In this document: in pieces, positions 51,039-60,326 of the stretch
Layout of the letters: each line of letters begins with the position of its first letter
Numbering within the stretch: the first letter of the stretch is position 1
Source: Aradus depressus
Lineage: Eukaryota; Arthropoda; Insecta; Hemiptera; Aradidae
Length of the DNA stretch: 64,000 nt
Direction: 5' to 3'
Assembly (NCBI GenBank): GCA_963662175.1
Contig: OY759214.1
Location: 103,006,115-103,070,114, forward strand
Notes under the pieces: model-generated
Told to the model about the DNA's origin: nothing
The model's database searches: none
The model's input: the letters and a program-made list of their open reading frames with translations, nothing else
Position numbers and translations under genes: made by a program

Positions 51039-52097
51039 TTATATTGCAAAGCCCAAATTTAATTTTTTCTTTTTCCGGATGCCCCGGCGAATTATGTCTT
51101 TAAAAATCCCCTCCCCCGTTTCTAAATATTTGTTCAGTGTTAATTTTGTCCTTAATACCTGTTTGAATGCTTTAACCCTCTTTTTAAAATTGTTCTTATA
51201 ACTTTTATTAGCCTTCTTTCTATTTCCATTTTGTCTGTATGTTTCTACTAGATTTTCTTTAAAATTAAAATTTGTCTTTTGTTTGTTGTCCTCAGTCTGT
51301 TCGTTTGTTTTGTCTAATAACATCAAAATGTTCCTTTCACTCTGTCCATCCACATCAACATTCATCCTATTTTCTTGATTTTCACTTAATACTAATTTTT
51401 CCACTTTTTTACTCTCTTCCTCCACCTCTTTCTCTAAAATTTGGGCCTGTTCCGGGGAGGAACTGTTATTCTCTGTTCCTTCTACCTCATCAACTTGTGC
51501 CTGACTGTCAATAATAAGAACCTCTTTTTCTACTTCGGAATTCCCTTCATACAAATTGTTAATTTTTTGATTATAGTGCTTTTCTAAGTTTTCTCCTGCT
51601 TTATCTATTCTATTTTCAACTCTTTTATTTTCTATTTGCACTTTCTCTATTTGATCCTTCAAATTTTCTACCTTTTTATCTAATCTCGCTTCCAAAACTT
51701 GGATGTCACCTCTTAAATTTCCCATCGCTCCCTTTAATTCTTTTCCCCGTTCTTCTATTCTCTTTTTAATATTTCCAATCTCCCCCCTTAATTCTTTTCC
51801 CTGTTCTTCTATTTTTTGATTGATATTGCTATTTAAATTTCCTAATTTATTATTTTGCTCTTCCATTTTTTGATTGATATTGCTATTTAAATTTGCTAAT
51901 TGCTGGGTCATTAATTCCATAAATCTATCTAGCTTATCTGATTTCTCCTCACCTGTACCCTCCATGGACTCCATTGCGGCTGGAGTCTCCCTTCCTCCAT
52001 CTTCCGATAATTCCATATCGGATCTTTCCTCCGAATTCGACCCTTCCTCTCTACTTTCCTCCTCCAATCTCTTCGCCTCTCCTCTGGTAATTGGCAT
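51039..52097 (-). CDS. LTR-1 coiled-coil Gag-like protein (352 aa)
   Basis: Intact ORF, the only sizeable one in LTR-1. Residues 1-60 are acidic (MPITRGEAKRLEEESREEG). From ~60 to ~200 there is a long coiled coil, partly as 18-residue repeats (NLNSNINQKMEEQNNKLG, NLNSNINQKIEEQGKELR) that equal one heptad plus one 11-residue repeat. An acidic middle is followed by a strongly basic C terminus (KSYKNNFKKRVKAFKQVL, RRGIRKKKKL). No capsid, zinc knuckle or enzyme motif is seen. Its place after the 5' LTR and the similar coiled-coil start of LTR-2 Gag suggest a Gag-type role; the basic tail could bind RNA. Function is inferred. Confidence 0.72.
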   Translation of the reverse strand: MPITRGEAKRLEEESREEGSNSEERSDMELSEDGGRETPAAMESMEGTGEEKSDKLDRFMELMTQQLANLNSNINQKMEEQNNKLGNLNSNINQKIEEQGKELRGEIGNIKKRIEERGKELKGAMGNLRGDIQVLEARLDKKVENLKDQIEKVQIENKRVENRIDKAGENLEKHYNQKINNLYEGNSEVEKEVLIIDSQAQVDEVEGTENNSSSPEQAQILEKEVEEESKKVEKLVLSENQENRMNVDVDGQSERNILMLLDKTNEQTEDNKQKTNFNFKENLVETYRQNGNRKKANKSYKNNFKKRVKAFKQVLRTKLTLNKYLETGEGIFKDIIRRGIRKKKKLNLGFAI

Positions 52098-53053
52098 TTT
52101 CTTACTTTATTAAATATATTAATACTAAACAAAAAAAAATGTTATATAAAATAGTAAGTAACCTTCTTTTTAAATTTGCAAAAAAATAATATTTCTCAAA
52201 ATTAAATGTAACCCTTATTTGTCTCTATTCTATCCTTTTCATCTTTTTCAACCTGTTTCCCTACTTTAATTAATATAAAAAAAATTCTCCCATCAAGGTT
52301 TTGCCAATATATGATGGGGCTTTGTGGCGAAAATCGTCCACACAAGGGATATGCCAAAAATGTGATACTTACTTTTTTCTACTACCACATTTCCTGTTGA
52401 AATTTGATCTCTTTTCTTTATTTAAATTTTGATTTCTACAGTAGTTTTTCGAAAATTGCCCTAAAAAAAATATTATCAATAATTTAAGACGTGCAATTTT
52501 TAAGAAAGTACACGTATACAACAAAAAATTCGATTAAACAAACTTTACACTTGGATTCACAAATAGATACCAATTTTTAATAATTTTAAATAATATTAAT
52601 TTCTAATCCAAAGGTTTTTCAAATGATACTACTACTGGGCCAACAGGGAAGATGAATAGAATAGAATTTGAAGAGGACAAATAATTGGGTTATTATCTAT
52701 ATTTACATATTTAAATTAAAAAAAAAAAACTTAACATTTGAACAAACAAAACAAAAATTTACAATGGAACAAAATCATTAAATTAATACTTAAAAAACTA
52801 TTTCTTTTTTTTATTTGGGCATATTGAAAAATATATATATAATCAAATGTACCTTCTTTTCAAGTTTCTACCAAATATCATCTCAACTTCACCCCAGTCA
52901 ACTTTCATCTAATTGTTCAACTTAATTTTTATTTAAAACATATCAATTCACAGTGCACCGTTTAAGAACTAGCTCACGACTCGACTCCACTCTCGACTCT
53001 CCCTCATTTGTTTCACAGCTGTTTTATATCTTTTCTTGTTTGTTTTTTAAACA

Positions 53054-53065
53054 CCTTGATATATA
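53054..53065. repeat. target-site duplication of NL-A copy 2 (left)
   Basis: CCTTGATATATA, repeated at 57552-57563. LTR-1 copy 1 and the 3' LTR show the uninterrupted site. Confidence 0.88.
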
Positions 53066-53311
53066 GAGGAGTGTGTGTTGAGATCTCGTCGAGATAGGTT
53101 GTGTTGTGAGCTCTCTGAAAATTGGAATTACCGACAGACCAGGGAGTAACCTTTAATTTCTTTCTATATACTTATTTATTTGTTTTGTTATTGTTTTTCT
53201 TTTTTCTTTTTCTTTTCTTTGGTTGTATTTGTTTTTCTCTTTTTTCGCTGTGTACACTACGTATTTTTCTCCTACGTGTATTAACTCTACACAGCTGGTT
53301 TTTGAACAATA

Positions 53312-54349
53312 ATGAATCTTCCCCCGGATATCGTTAAAATGAAAAGAAGAAAAAGATGCCTAGACAGCTTACTAAAAGAAATAGACCCCCAAGCAAAAGG
53401 TTCACATGTGGAACCTGTCCCAAATTTTCTAGTAATTTCTAGAGACGGAGAAGGCGACCTCCTCAAAGTCTCACCTTTTCTCATTAATAAAGCTATAATA
53501 GGAGCTGTGGGTGAAGTGAAACATATAAAGAAGTTGAGAAACGGGACACTACTTGTAGAGACAAAAAATACTAGTCAATCCAGAAAGTTATTACAAATGA
53601 CTTCCTTCTATGATCAGGTCCAAATTAAAGTAGAACCCCATCGTACTTTAAATAGTTCAAAAGGGATTATTACATGTTTTGATTTAGCAGACTTTTCTGA
53701 TGAAGAAATTCATAAAGAATTGGAAGCACGATTAGTCACTAGTGTAAAAAGAATAATTTCAAAAAAGACTGGTGTACCTACCAACACAAACAGTTTCATT
53801 ATCACTTTCTCTATCCCAGTAGTTCCAGAAATACTGAAAGTAGGTTTCTACTCTGTGAAGGTCAGGAAATTCATACCATCCCCAATGAGATGTTTTTCAT
53901 GTTTTCAATACGGTCATATTAAATTTAACTGTAAAAAAAACCCTATTTGTGATAAGTGTAGCCTACCTTTACACGAAGGAGCACCCTGCACTAGAGATTT
54001 GTTTTGTGCCAACTGCGGTGGTAAACATTCGTGTTGGTCCAGAGAATGTCCCAGATATCTCCAAGAGATTGCCATCAAAGAGATACAAGTAACAGAAAAG
54101 ATACCCTATGGGAACGCTAAAAAATTATATAAAGAAAGACAGGCTCCAACCTTTAGTAAGTCCTATGCTCAGAAGGTAGGAAATGAAACAGAAAGTAAAG
54201 AATCTTTATTTAAATTTGGATCAGAGCGAACTTGGCAGAAGCCTCGAGTCGCTGACATGGCTGTTCAGACTGAAAACATACTAACAGATAACATTGATAA
54301 AACAAAAACCCCCAAATCCCTCCCACCTACATCAAGTGCTGGCTCATAA
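53312..54349 (+). CDS. NL-A copy 2 ORF1, C-terminally truncated (345 aa)
   Basis: Nearly identical to residues 1-345 of the protein at 32566-33852, with the three zinc knuckles (CFSCFQYGHIKFNC, CDKCSLPLHEGAPC, CANCGGKHSCWSREC). The stop comes three bases after the deletion joint (…SSAGS), so the proline-rich and lysine-rich end is lost. It may still bind RNA. Confidence 0.85.
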   Translation: MNLPPDIVKMKRRKRCLDSLLKEIDPQAKGSHVEPVPNFLVISRDGEGDLLKVSPFLINKAIIGAVGEVKHIKKLRNGTLLVETKNTSQSRKLLQMTSFYDQVQIKVEPHRTLNSSKGIITCFDLADFSDEEIHKELEARLVTSVKRIISKKTGVPTNTNSFIITFSIPVVPEILKVGFYSVKVRKFIPSPMRCFSCFQYGHIKFNCKKNPICDKCSLPLHEGAPCTRDLFCANCGGKHSCWSRECPRYLQEIAIKEIQVTEKIPYGNAKKLYKERQAPTFSKSYAQKVGNETESKESLFKFGSERTWQKPRVADMAVQTENILTDNIDKTKTPKSLPPTSSAGS

Positions 54350-54378
54350 AGCTAACGTACTGCTCTAAGAGAGAACAA

Positions 54379-57300
54379 ATGTTCACCGGACCAAAGTGGA
54401 AAGTTGACAAAGCGGATTGGGACCTTTTTAGGGAGTTGGCAGTATTGGAAGAGGAATCCTTTCCTACTGATGCTGACAGTCTCACCTCTTATGTCACCTC
54501 GGTAATAACTGCGGCTGCCCACCTATCCATCCCAAAAAGTCTACCTGGAGAGAGGAAAAAACGAGTGCCTTGGTTTGATACAACCTGCCGAAAAGCTATC
54601 AAAGACAGGCGGAGAGCACTAAAAAATTTCCAAAACTACCCCACTACACTAAACCTCATTGAATACAAAAAGCTCAGAGCCATATGTAGAGACACTATGA
54701 GAGAAAAAAAGCGAGCCTCATGGAGAAACTACGTTTCCTCAATAAGCAGTAATACACCGATAGCAACAGTCTGGAAAAGAATAAGAACTCTCACCGGAAA
54801 ACGCACCTATGAAACGCCGATCCTCCAATCAAATGGCGACATGATCTATGATCCTAAAACCATTGCAAACATTTTTTCTGACTCTTATAGTAATACCTCT
54901 GCCTCAAGAAATTTTCCAGCTGAGTTTATCCAGGCTAACGAGAAGAAGAAGACCACTCCACCGAACTTTGAAGAATTCGATGAAGAATATTATAATAAAG
55001 ACCTCACGGAATGGGAACTGAGCACCGCGATAAACGAATCAAAAAAAACCGCATGTGGACCAGACGAGATCCACAACGAAATGTTAAAAAACTTGACCCA
55101 GCAGTCTAAGAGATGTCTACTGGCTTTCTATAACCGACTATGGAAACAAAGAGTTTTTCCTCAGGCTTGGCGAGATGCCGAAATCCTCCCCTTTCTAAAA
55201 CCAGGGAAGGACAAGTTGCGGGCGGCTAGTTACAGACCTGTATCTCTCACTAGCTGCCTCTGCAAGATGCTCGAGAAAATGGTAAACAAAAGGCTTCTGT
55301 GGTACCTAGAAAAAAACGAATTGCTAGCCAAAATACAGTGTGGGTTTCGCAAAGACAGGTCCACCTTAGATCACCTCGTCTCAATGGAAGCAGAGATCCA
55401 GAACACTTTCATCTTGAAGGAAGAAGCGATAGGGGTCTTTTTTGACCTGAAAAATGCATATGATACTGTTTGGAGACCTGGTATCTTGGAGCAAATCCAT
55501 GAGTGGGGCCTTAGAGGAAACCTTCCTATTTTTATCCAGAACTTCCTATACCAGAGATTCATTCAGGTGAGAGTGGGCGATAAGCTTTCGTATAAAAGAC
55601 AGCAAGAGAATGGCATACCACAAGGCAGTGTCCTCAGTTGTACTTTGTTTGCCATTGCAATTAATAAAATAAGCTCTGTATTCTCATCACCATGTATAAA
55701 AGCCTTTCTTTTTGTGGATGACCTGAGTATATTATACAGATATAAAGTTTCTCGCGAAATGGAACAACGTTTGAACTCTGTATTAAGTATGCTTCACAAC
55801 TGGTCGACAGAAAATGGTTTCAGTTTCTCGATTGAGAAAACACACTGTGTCCACTTTAGCAGAAAAAGGAAGCCAAGTGGTGACCCAATAATAAGACTGG
55901 GAGGCAAGCTAATCACCTTCAGAGACGAAACCAACTTTCTGGGCCTCATTTTTGACAAAAAACTTTCTTGGATAAACCATATAAAATATATCAAAGAAAA
56001 CTGCATGAAAAGGCTAAATATAATGAGAATCCTTTCTCATACAACGTGGGGCTCTGATCGCCAGACGCTGCTAAAGATCTACTCAGCTATAATCCGATCC
56101 AAATTAGACTACGCCAGTTTTGTATATGCGTCAGCCAGAAAGAGCTACCTCACTTTGTTGGACACAGTCCATTATACCGGATTGAGGCTAGCAACAGGGG
56201 CTTTCATAACATCGCCCACGGTGAGCCTATGTGCGGAGACTGGCTTGCCACCTCTGCTTTTCCGTAGACACAGTTTGGCATGCAATTATATTGCATCCCT
56301 ATCCATGCAGAGGGATAACCCAGCCTATGAATATGTTTTTCACCCAGAACACCTCCGAATTTATGATAGGCATCCCAGGGCAACGTTACCTTTGGCATTG
56401 AGAGCCAGGCAGTATATACTGGACCTTCTTAACATTGAACCTATAAAGATCGAGGTGGAGCATCCACCTTGGACTTTCCCTCGGCCTACCCTCATGCTGC
56501 AGCTATTAATGAAAGACAAAAAGGAAACACCTCCATATATCTACAGAAACCTTTTTAAAGAACTTGGGGAAAGATTGCTTCAACGTCAAATAATTTTCAC
56601 AGATGGCTCTAAGTGCGGAAATGAAGTGGGCTATGCAGTAGTGATGGGTGACAAAGCTTACAAATATAAGCTAACCCATCAATGCAGCATCTACACTGCA
56701 GAACTTTGTGCAATCGCGGCTGCTCTCCACATGATAATGGCGGTAGAAGGGAAATTTTTTCTAATTTGTTCGGACTCCTTATCAGCGCTCCAGGGCATTG
56801 TAGCCCTCTACAACAAGAACAACCTGATATGCAAAATACAGCAATACGTGGCCTTGCTAGACCAGTTAGGGAAAAATGTAATTTTTTGCTGGATTCCATC
56901 GCATGTGGGAATTACAGGGAACGAGAAGGCAGATCTTGCTGCAAAAGAGGCAGCAACCTCAACTGGAGAACCTCGAAAAGTATTTGAAAGAGAAGATCTT
57001 AAACGTTGGCTCCAACACAAAATAAGACAAGCTTGGCAGGAGATGTGGGAGGCTGTACCAGACAACAAGTTAAAGTGCATCAAGGGTCATGTCAAGCCGT
57101 GGAGCTCATCCGTAAGAAACGAAAGGCAAGAAGAAGTGGCCCTCATGCGTCTGCGGATGGGACATATAAAACTAACACACGGACATCTGCTGAACCGAAG
57201 GGAGGCCGCAAGCTGTGAGAAGTGTGGAGTGGAGGTCGTTACAGTTCGCCATATACTGGAAGAATGTCCAGGGTATCAGATCCCCACTGTACCTCGGCAG

Positions 57301-57387
57301 CTGACTGAAATCTTGGGAGACGATCCTCGCCGCATCGACACCTTGATGGTATATCTTAGACAATCTGGGCTCATCAATAATATCTAA
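54379..57387 (+). CDS. NL-A ORF2 without endonuclease: RT, RNase H (1002 aa)
   Basis: Open frame whose ATG is an internal methionine just downstream of the deleted endonuclease. The RT shows GPDEIHNEMLKNL, CGFRKDRSTLDHL, GIPQGSVLSCTLF and the catalytic segment AFLFVDDLSIL at about residue 445, that is FVDD instead of the usual YADD. RNase H is at about 738-865 (FTDGSKCGNE, YTAELCAIAAAL, CSDSLSALQ, GNEKADLAA). A finger follows at about 945 (CEKCGVEVVTVRHILEEC). Without endonuclease it could only prime at existing DNA ends. Confidence 0.88.
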   Translation: MFTGPKWKVDKADWDLFRELAVLEEESFPTDADSLTSYVTSVITAAAHLSIPKSLPGERKKRVPWFDTTCRKAIKDRRRALKNFQNYPTTLNLIEYKKLRAICRDTMREKKRASWRNYVSSISSNTPIATVWKRIRTLTGKRTYETPILQSNGDMIYDPKTIANIFSDSYSNTSASRNFPAEFIQANEKKKTTPPNFEEFDEEYYNKDLTEWELSTAINESKKTACGPDEIHNEMLKNLTQQSKRCLLAFYNRLWKQRVFPQAWRDAEILPFLKPGKDKLRAASYRPVSLTSCLCKMLEKMVNKRLLWYLEKNELLAKIQCGFRKDRSTLDHLVSMEAEIQNTFILKEEAIGVFFDLKNAYDTVWRPGILEQIHEWGLRGNLPIFIQNFLYQRFIQVRVGDKLSYKRQQENGIPQGSVLSCTLFAIAINKISSVFSSPCIKAFLFVDDLSILYRYKVSREMEQRLNSVLSMLHNWSTENGFSFSIEKTHCVHFSRKRKPSGDPIIRLGGKLITFRDETNFLGLIFDKKLSWINHIKYIKENCMKRLNIMRILSHTTWGSDRQTLLKIYSAIIRSKLDYASFVYASARKSYLTLLDTVHYTGLRLATGAFITSPTVSLCAETGLPPLLFRRHSLACNYIASLSMQRDNPAYEYVFHPEHLRIYDRHPRATLPLALRARQYILDLLNIEPIKIEVEHPPWTFPRPTLMLQLLMKDKKETPPYIYRNLFKELGERLLQRQIIFTDGSKCGNEVGYAVVMGDKAYKYKLTHQCSIYTAELCAIAAALHMIMAVEGKFFLICSDSLSALQGIVALYNKNNLICKIQQYVALLDQLGKNVIFCWIPSHVGITGNEKADLAAKEAATSTGEPRKVFEREDLKRWLQHKIRQAWQEMWEAVPDNKLKCIKGHVKPWSSSVRNERQEEVALMRLRMGHIKLTHGHLLNRREAASCEKCGVEVVTVRHILEECPGYQIPTVPRQLTEILGDDPRRIDTLMVYLRQSGLINNI

Positions 57388-57510
57388 TAATAATATTAAA
57401 AAAACAAAAAACAATTACATGAGACACTAAAGGATTTATATTAACTGCAGATACATGTATTCATATAATTTCTATTACTAAATAATTTGATACACGGTGC
57501 TAAAAACCAT

Positions 57511-57523
57511 GCAGTTAAGCGCC
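57511..57523 (+). other. conserved 3'-terminal motif of NL-A
   Basis: GCAGTTAAGCGCC, 28 bp before the element end. Matches 12 of 13 positions of the NL-B motif at 28052-28064. Confidence 0.65.
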
Positions 57524-57551
57524 AAAAAAAACTATTCCTATCCTATCCTAT

Positions 57552-57563
57552 CCTTGATATATA
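57552..57563. repeat. target-site duplication of NL-A copy 2 (right)
   Basis: Second copy of CCTTGATATATA. Confidence 0.88.
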
Positions 57564-57647
57564 TATAATATATATATACCTATATTAGATTATAATAAAA
57601 AAAATTACTTTTTATTCATAAAAAAATGTTCCGTAGTGTACATCACA

Positions 57648-58095
57648 TTAGAACCCTTCACTGGGTGATATAATCATAATATTTTTATCTATCTCTTCCT
57701 CTCCTTTCCATCCTTAACTCGAGAATGGCTGAAAACTGTTAAATTAGAACCCTTCAATGGGGGATATAATCATAATATTTTTATATATTTCTTCCTCTTC
57801 TTTCCATCCTTAACTCGAGAATGGCTGAAAACTGTTAACTTAGAACCCTTCAATGGGTTATATAATCATAATATTTTTATCTATTTCTTCCTCTCCTTTC
57901 CATCCTTAACTCCAGAATGGCTGAAAACTGTTAAATTAGAACCTTTCAATGGGTTATATAATCATAATATTTTTATCTATTTCTTCCTCTCCTTTCCATC
58001 CTTAACTCCAGAATGGCTGAAAACTGTTAAATTAGAACCTTTCAATGGGTGATATAATCATAGTATTTTTATCTATTTCTTCCTCTCCTTTCCAT
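57648..58095. repeat. 96-bp tandem repeat, right block (4.7 units)
   Basis: Unit starts at 57651, 57747, 57843, 57939 and 58035, all exactly 96 bp apart. The last unit is cut at 58095 by a gypsy pol fragment, and its remainder follows at 59002-59031. Together with 47957-48149 this was one continuous array before LTR-1 inserted. Confidence 0.92.
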
Positions 58096-59001
58096 AAGGC
58101 ACGTGATAGGGTCGCTTCACCACGGGTTGAGTGTCGTCCGTGTCAATCCGGTGTCTCACCGCCAGTTTGCAGCACTGTCGTCCCGAACAGCGGCAGGTAC
58201 TTCGCCAATACTTCCTCTACCTGCTGCCGTTCGACCCCTTTTAAATGGGACAATTGGCCACGTATCCCCCGCATACCCAGGTTCCGCTGGGCCCGTCCTT
58301 GTTCAAGCGCTCCCACTATTGCGGGGACCTCATCAGGTTCATAGCGCTCCGCGACCCCCACGCGCTGGTCCTTAGTTAGAACTAGTGGTCCCGGGGTCAG
58401 GTTCATTACTCGGACCACTATTGCTCTTGACCACACCGAATACACTCCTCGGGGCATCCTTAGCCCCCCGGTCAGCTGGGAATCTGCCTCGACTACTTCA
58501 TCCCCGTCTAGGTGCCCCTTCTGCGCGACCCTCACTCCCACCTCGGTGAAAGGAGGCAAGGAAACCCTCTCGACTGACCGCAGAATGGTGGTGCCCCCTC
58601 TGCGCAACCTTCACCCTCACATCAGAGCGAGAAGGCGGGGCATCCCTCCGTACCGACCGTATGGAACTAGCACGGCTCGGCTCTCCAACCGTTCCCTTGT
58701 CCGAAGATAGGTCCCACCGTGGCACTTCCTATTCTCTGCGCGATTTCCTCCCTATGCTGGATATCTTTGCGCAATTGTCTAAGGAGACCTAGCTGTTCCA
58801 TTAGGTCACGCCCAAGAACACCGTCTTCTCTCAATTGTCCCATCACCCCAATTGTGAATTGGTGACGGAACTCTTTTCCCCATTCTTGTCCTTTCAGGTA
58901 CTGTACCCCCGAAATCGCCAGCTGGTCTCTGGTGATGCTAAGCACTAACTCTCGATTTGCGTAGAGAGGGTCTCCCTCTACGGGCTTCCTCAGCACCTGT
59001 T
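58096..59001 (-). pseudogene. gypsy pol fragment inserted in the 96-bp array
   Basis: The minus strand encodes a protease-to-RT linker: VNLTPG-type segment (VRVMNLTPGPLVLTKDQRVG), SHLKGVERQQVEEVLAKYLP, and in another frame HRIDTDDTQPVVKRPYHVP, which normally stands just before RT. The upstream part (58667-58996) is a 109-codon frame of unknown type (YANRELVLSITRDQLAISGV). An 8-bp repeat CTTTCCAT flanks the fragment at 58088-58095 and 59002-59009. No LTR and no poly(A) are present. Confidence 0.75.
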
Positions 59002-59031
59002 CTTTCCATCCTTAACTTTAGAATATAATAT

Positions 59032-59639
59032 AAAAGATAAAAAAAATATTTTTTACAAATATTGAGTGACGGATCACATTGATCATCTAGGCAAGATGTT
59101 TTCTAAAATTTTAACTATGGTCAGGTTTGATTCCGTCATGTCTCATAATCTTCTCAGTTTTCTAGTGATGCAAGTTTAAAAATATTGCAAAAAAGACATG
59201 CCATAGTTATTAATATTTTTAAAAATTATTTTTTCAGAAGATAGACGTGAAGAAAGCTCTTCAAAGAAAGTTCTCACATGCACATGACACATGCAACAAA
59301 AGAAAATTAATCTTGAGTAAGAAGTTATTGTTTTGGTATTTTTCAATATTTACGTTTTTTTTCTAATGTTCCAGTATTCAGTGGTAATGTTGATGAAGTG
59401 TTTCGAAATGACGATAGAATCAGAAAATAATCTTATAAATCATAAAAATACAGCTGTTTTTTTTTACTTCCCGAGCTCTAAGAAGTATAGGAGAAGTTAT
59501 GTAATTGGTCAACATTTATTGTTGAGTTTGCACCGGAATTTCATATTTTCCAATACTTTATTTTAAATAGAAAGTACTGTCTTTCTGTGAACATAATAAC
59601 TCCCAACACACATGAAATGTTGACATGACATTTTATTTT
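59032..59639. other. unassigned sequence
   Basis: AT-rich, no feature recognised. Confidence 0.5.
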
Positions 59640-59830
59640 GAGGGTGCCGGTAGGTCAAATGTAGCGAGCTAGCTTACTGAGCTGAAGATCGCGGGTTCGA
59701 AACACGCCCGGGGTCCTTAGGTTTCTTATCTGGGAAGTAAAAAAACCTTGAGCACGCCATCCTTCCGATGGGAGGTTATGCGATGGTGCTGATCCTGTGT
59801 GATGTCAGGTAAAGATCCATACCCTAGGTG
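59640..59830 (+). repeat. SINE-1 copy 4, 3'-truncated and diverged
   Basis: Starts GAGGGTGCCGGTAGGTCA, with box B-like GGTTCGAAACAC. The body is recognisable to ATACCCTAGGTGGG. The 3' part is missing. Confidence 0.75.
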
Positions 59831-59862
59831 GGTAAGGAGGCTACTAAATATATTGCAAACAG

Positions 59863-59866
59863 AAGT
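59863..59866. repeat. target-site duplication of the 4-kb DNA transposon (left)
   Basis: AAGT, repeated at 63871-63874. Confidence 0.75.
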
Positions 59867-60046
59867 GGGTCATTCTCAAAAAAAGTAGGAATTTCAAGTC
59901 CTAAATAAATAAATTTTATTTTTTATTTTTTCAACTTCTAATCATTTAATAAGTTTCTTCGCACTACCAGAAGAACACATAACAAGCAGCAGCGCACAAT
60001 ATTATTTAAATCATTAATTATTATTAATTTTAATTTTTGGTCAGTC

Positions 60047-60160
60047 CAGGAAAATGATTCTGTGACCAGGAAAATGACTTTTGCATGTCAGGAAAATGAT
60101 TCTATGACCAGGAAAATTATTTTTGCATGTCAGGAAAATGATATAAGGACAGGAAAATTA
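60047..60160 (+). repeat. subterminal repeats, left cluster
   Basis: CAGGAAAATGA or CAGGAAAATTA at about 60047, 60067, 60089, 60108, 60131 and 60149, in the same orientation, spaced 18-23 bp. Such clusters are usual transposase-binding sites. Confidence 0.85.
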
Positions 60161-60326
60161 TGTTTACCATTCAAAAAAGTCATAGGTATCTTTTTATTAT
60201 TTAAATAAAATACATATATAAAAATTACTAGTATTGCTTGACTAGTTGACTAAGATTTTTAAATTATTTTAACACATAAAAATATAAAACGTTATAATAA
60301 TACTACAAATTAATAATTACTAATTA

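Larger units (their letters stand above)
53066..57551 (+). mobile_element. NL-A copy 2, full-length ends but endonuclease deleted
   Basis: A plus-strand non-LTR element inserted into the LTR-1 5' LTR, with a 12-bp target-site duplication. The 5' end is the same as the 5' end of the chimera at 34103. The 3' end is a short TATCC repeat (attcctatcctatcctatcc). About 1 kb is missing between ORF1 residue 345 and ORF2, at 54345-54360: the ORF1 C-terminal end, the spacer and nearly the whole endonuclease. ORF1 (truncated) and the RT/RNase H frame remain open. Confidence 0.88.
48150..57647 (-). mobile_element. LTR-1 copy 2, complete, coiled-coil gag-only LTR element with nested NL-A
   Basis: Minus-strand element with two LTRs (52361-57647 and 48150-48943), a 4-bp TTAG duplication, a polypurine tract next to the 3' LTR and a 3.4-kb internal region. 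The 5' LTR is split by the nested NL-A element (53066-57551); without it the element is about 5.0 kb. The internal region encodes one 352-residue coiled-coil protein and no protease, RT or integrase. It thus looks non-autonomous, resembling elements called TR-GAG, and would need enzymes from another LTR element. PBS is not clear: the sequence after the LTR is TTTTTGGCATATCCC. Confidence 0.88.
52361..57647 (-). repeat. LTR-1 5' LTR, copy 2, split by NL-A
   Basis: Consists of 52361-53065 and 57564-57647, with NL-A and one duplicated 12-bp target in between. The ends are TGTGAT (57647 downward) and ATCACA (ending at 52361) on the minus strand. Confidence 0.9.

Noticed and set aside
59333..59566. 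77-residue plus-strand ORF
   Set aside because: Short, AT-driven composition, no motif and no neighbouring element.
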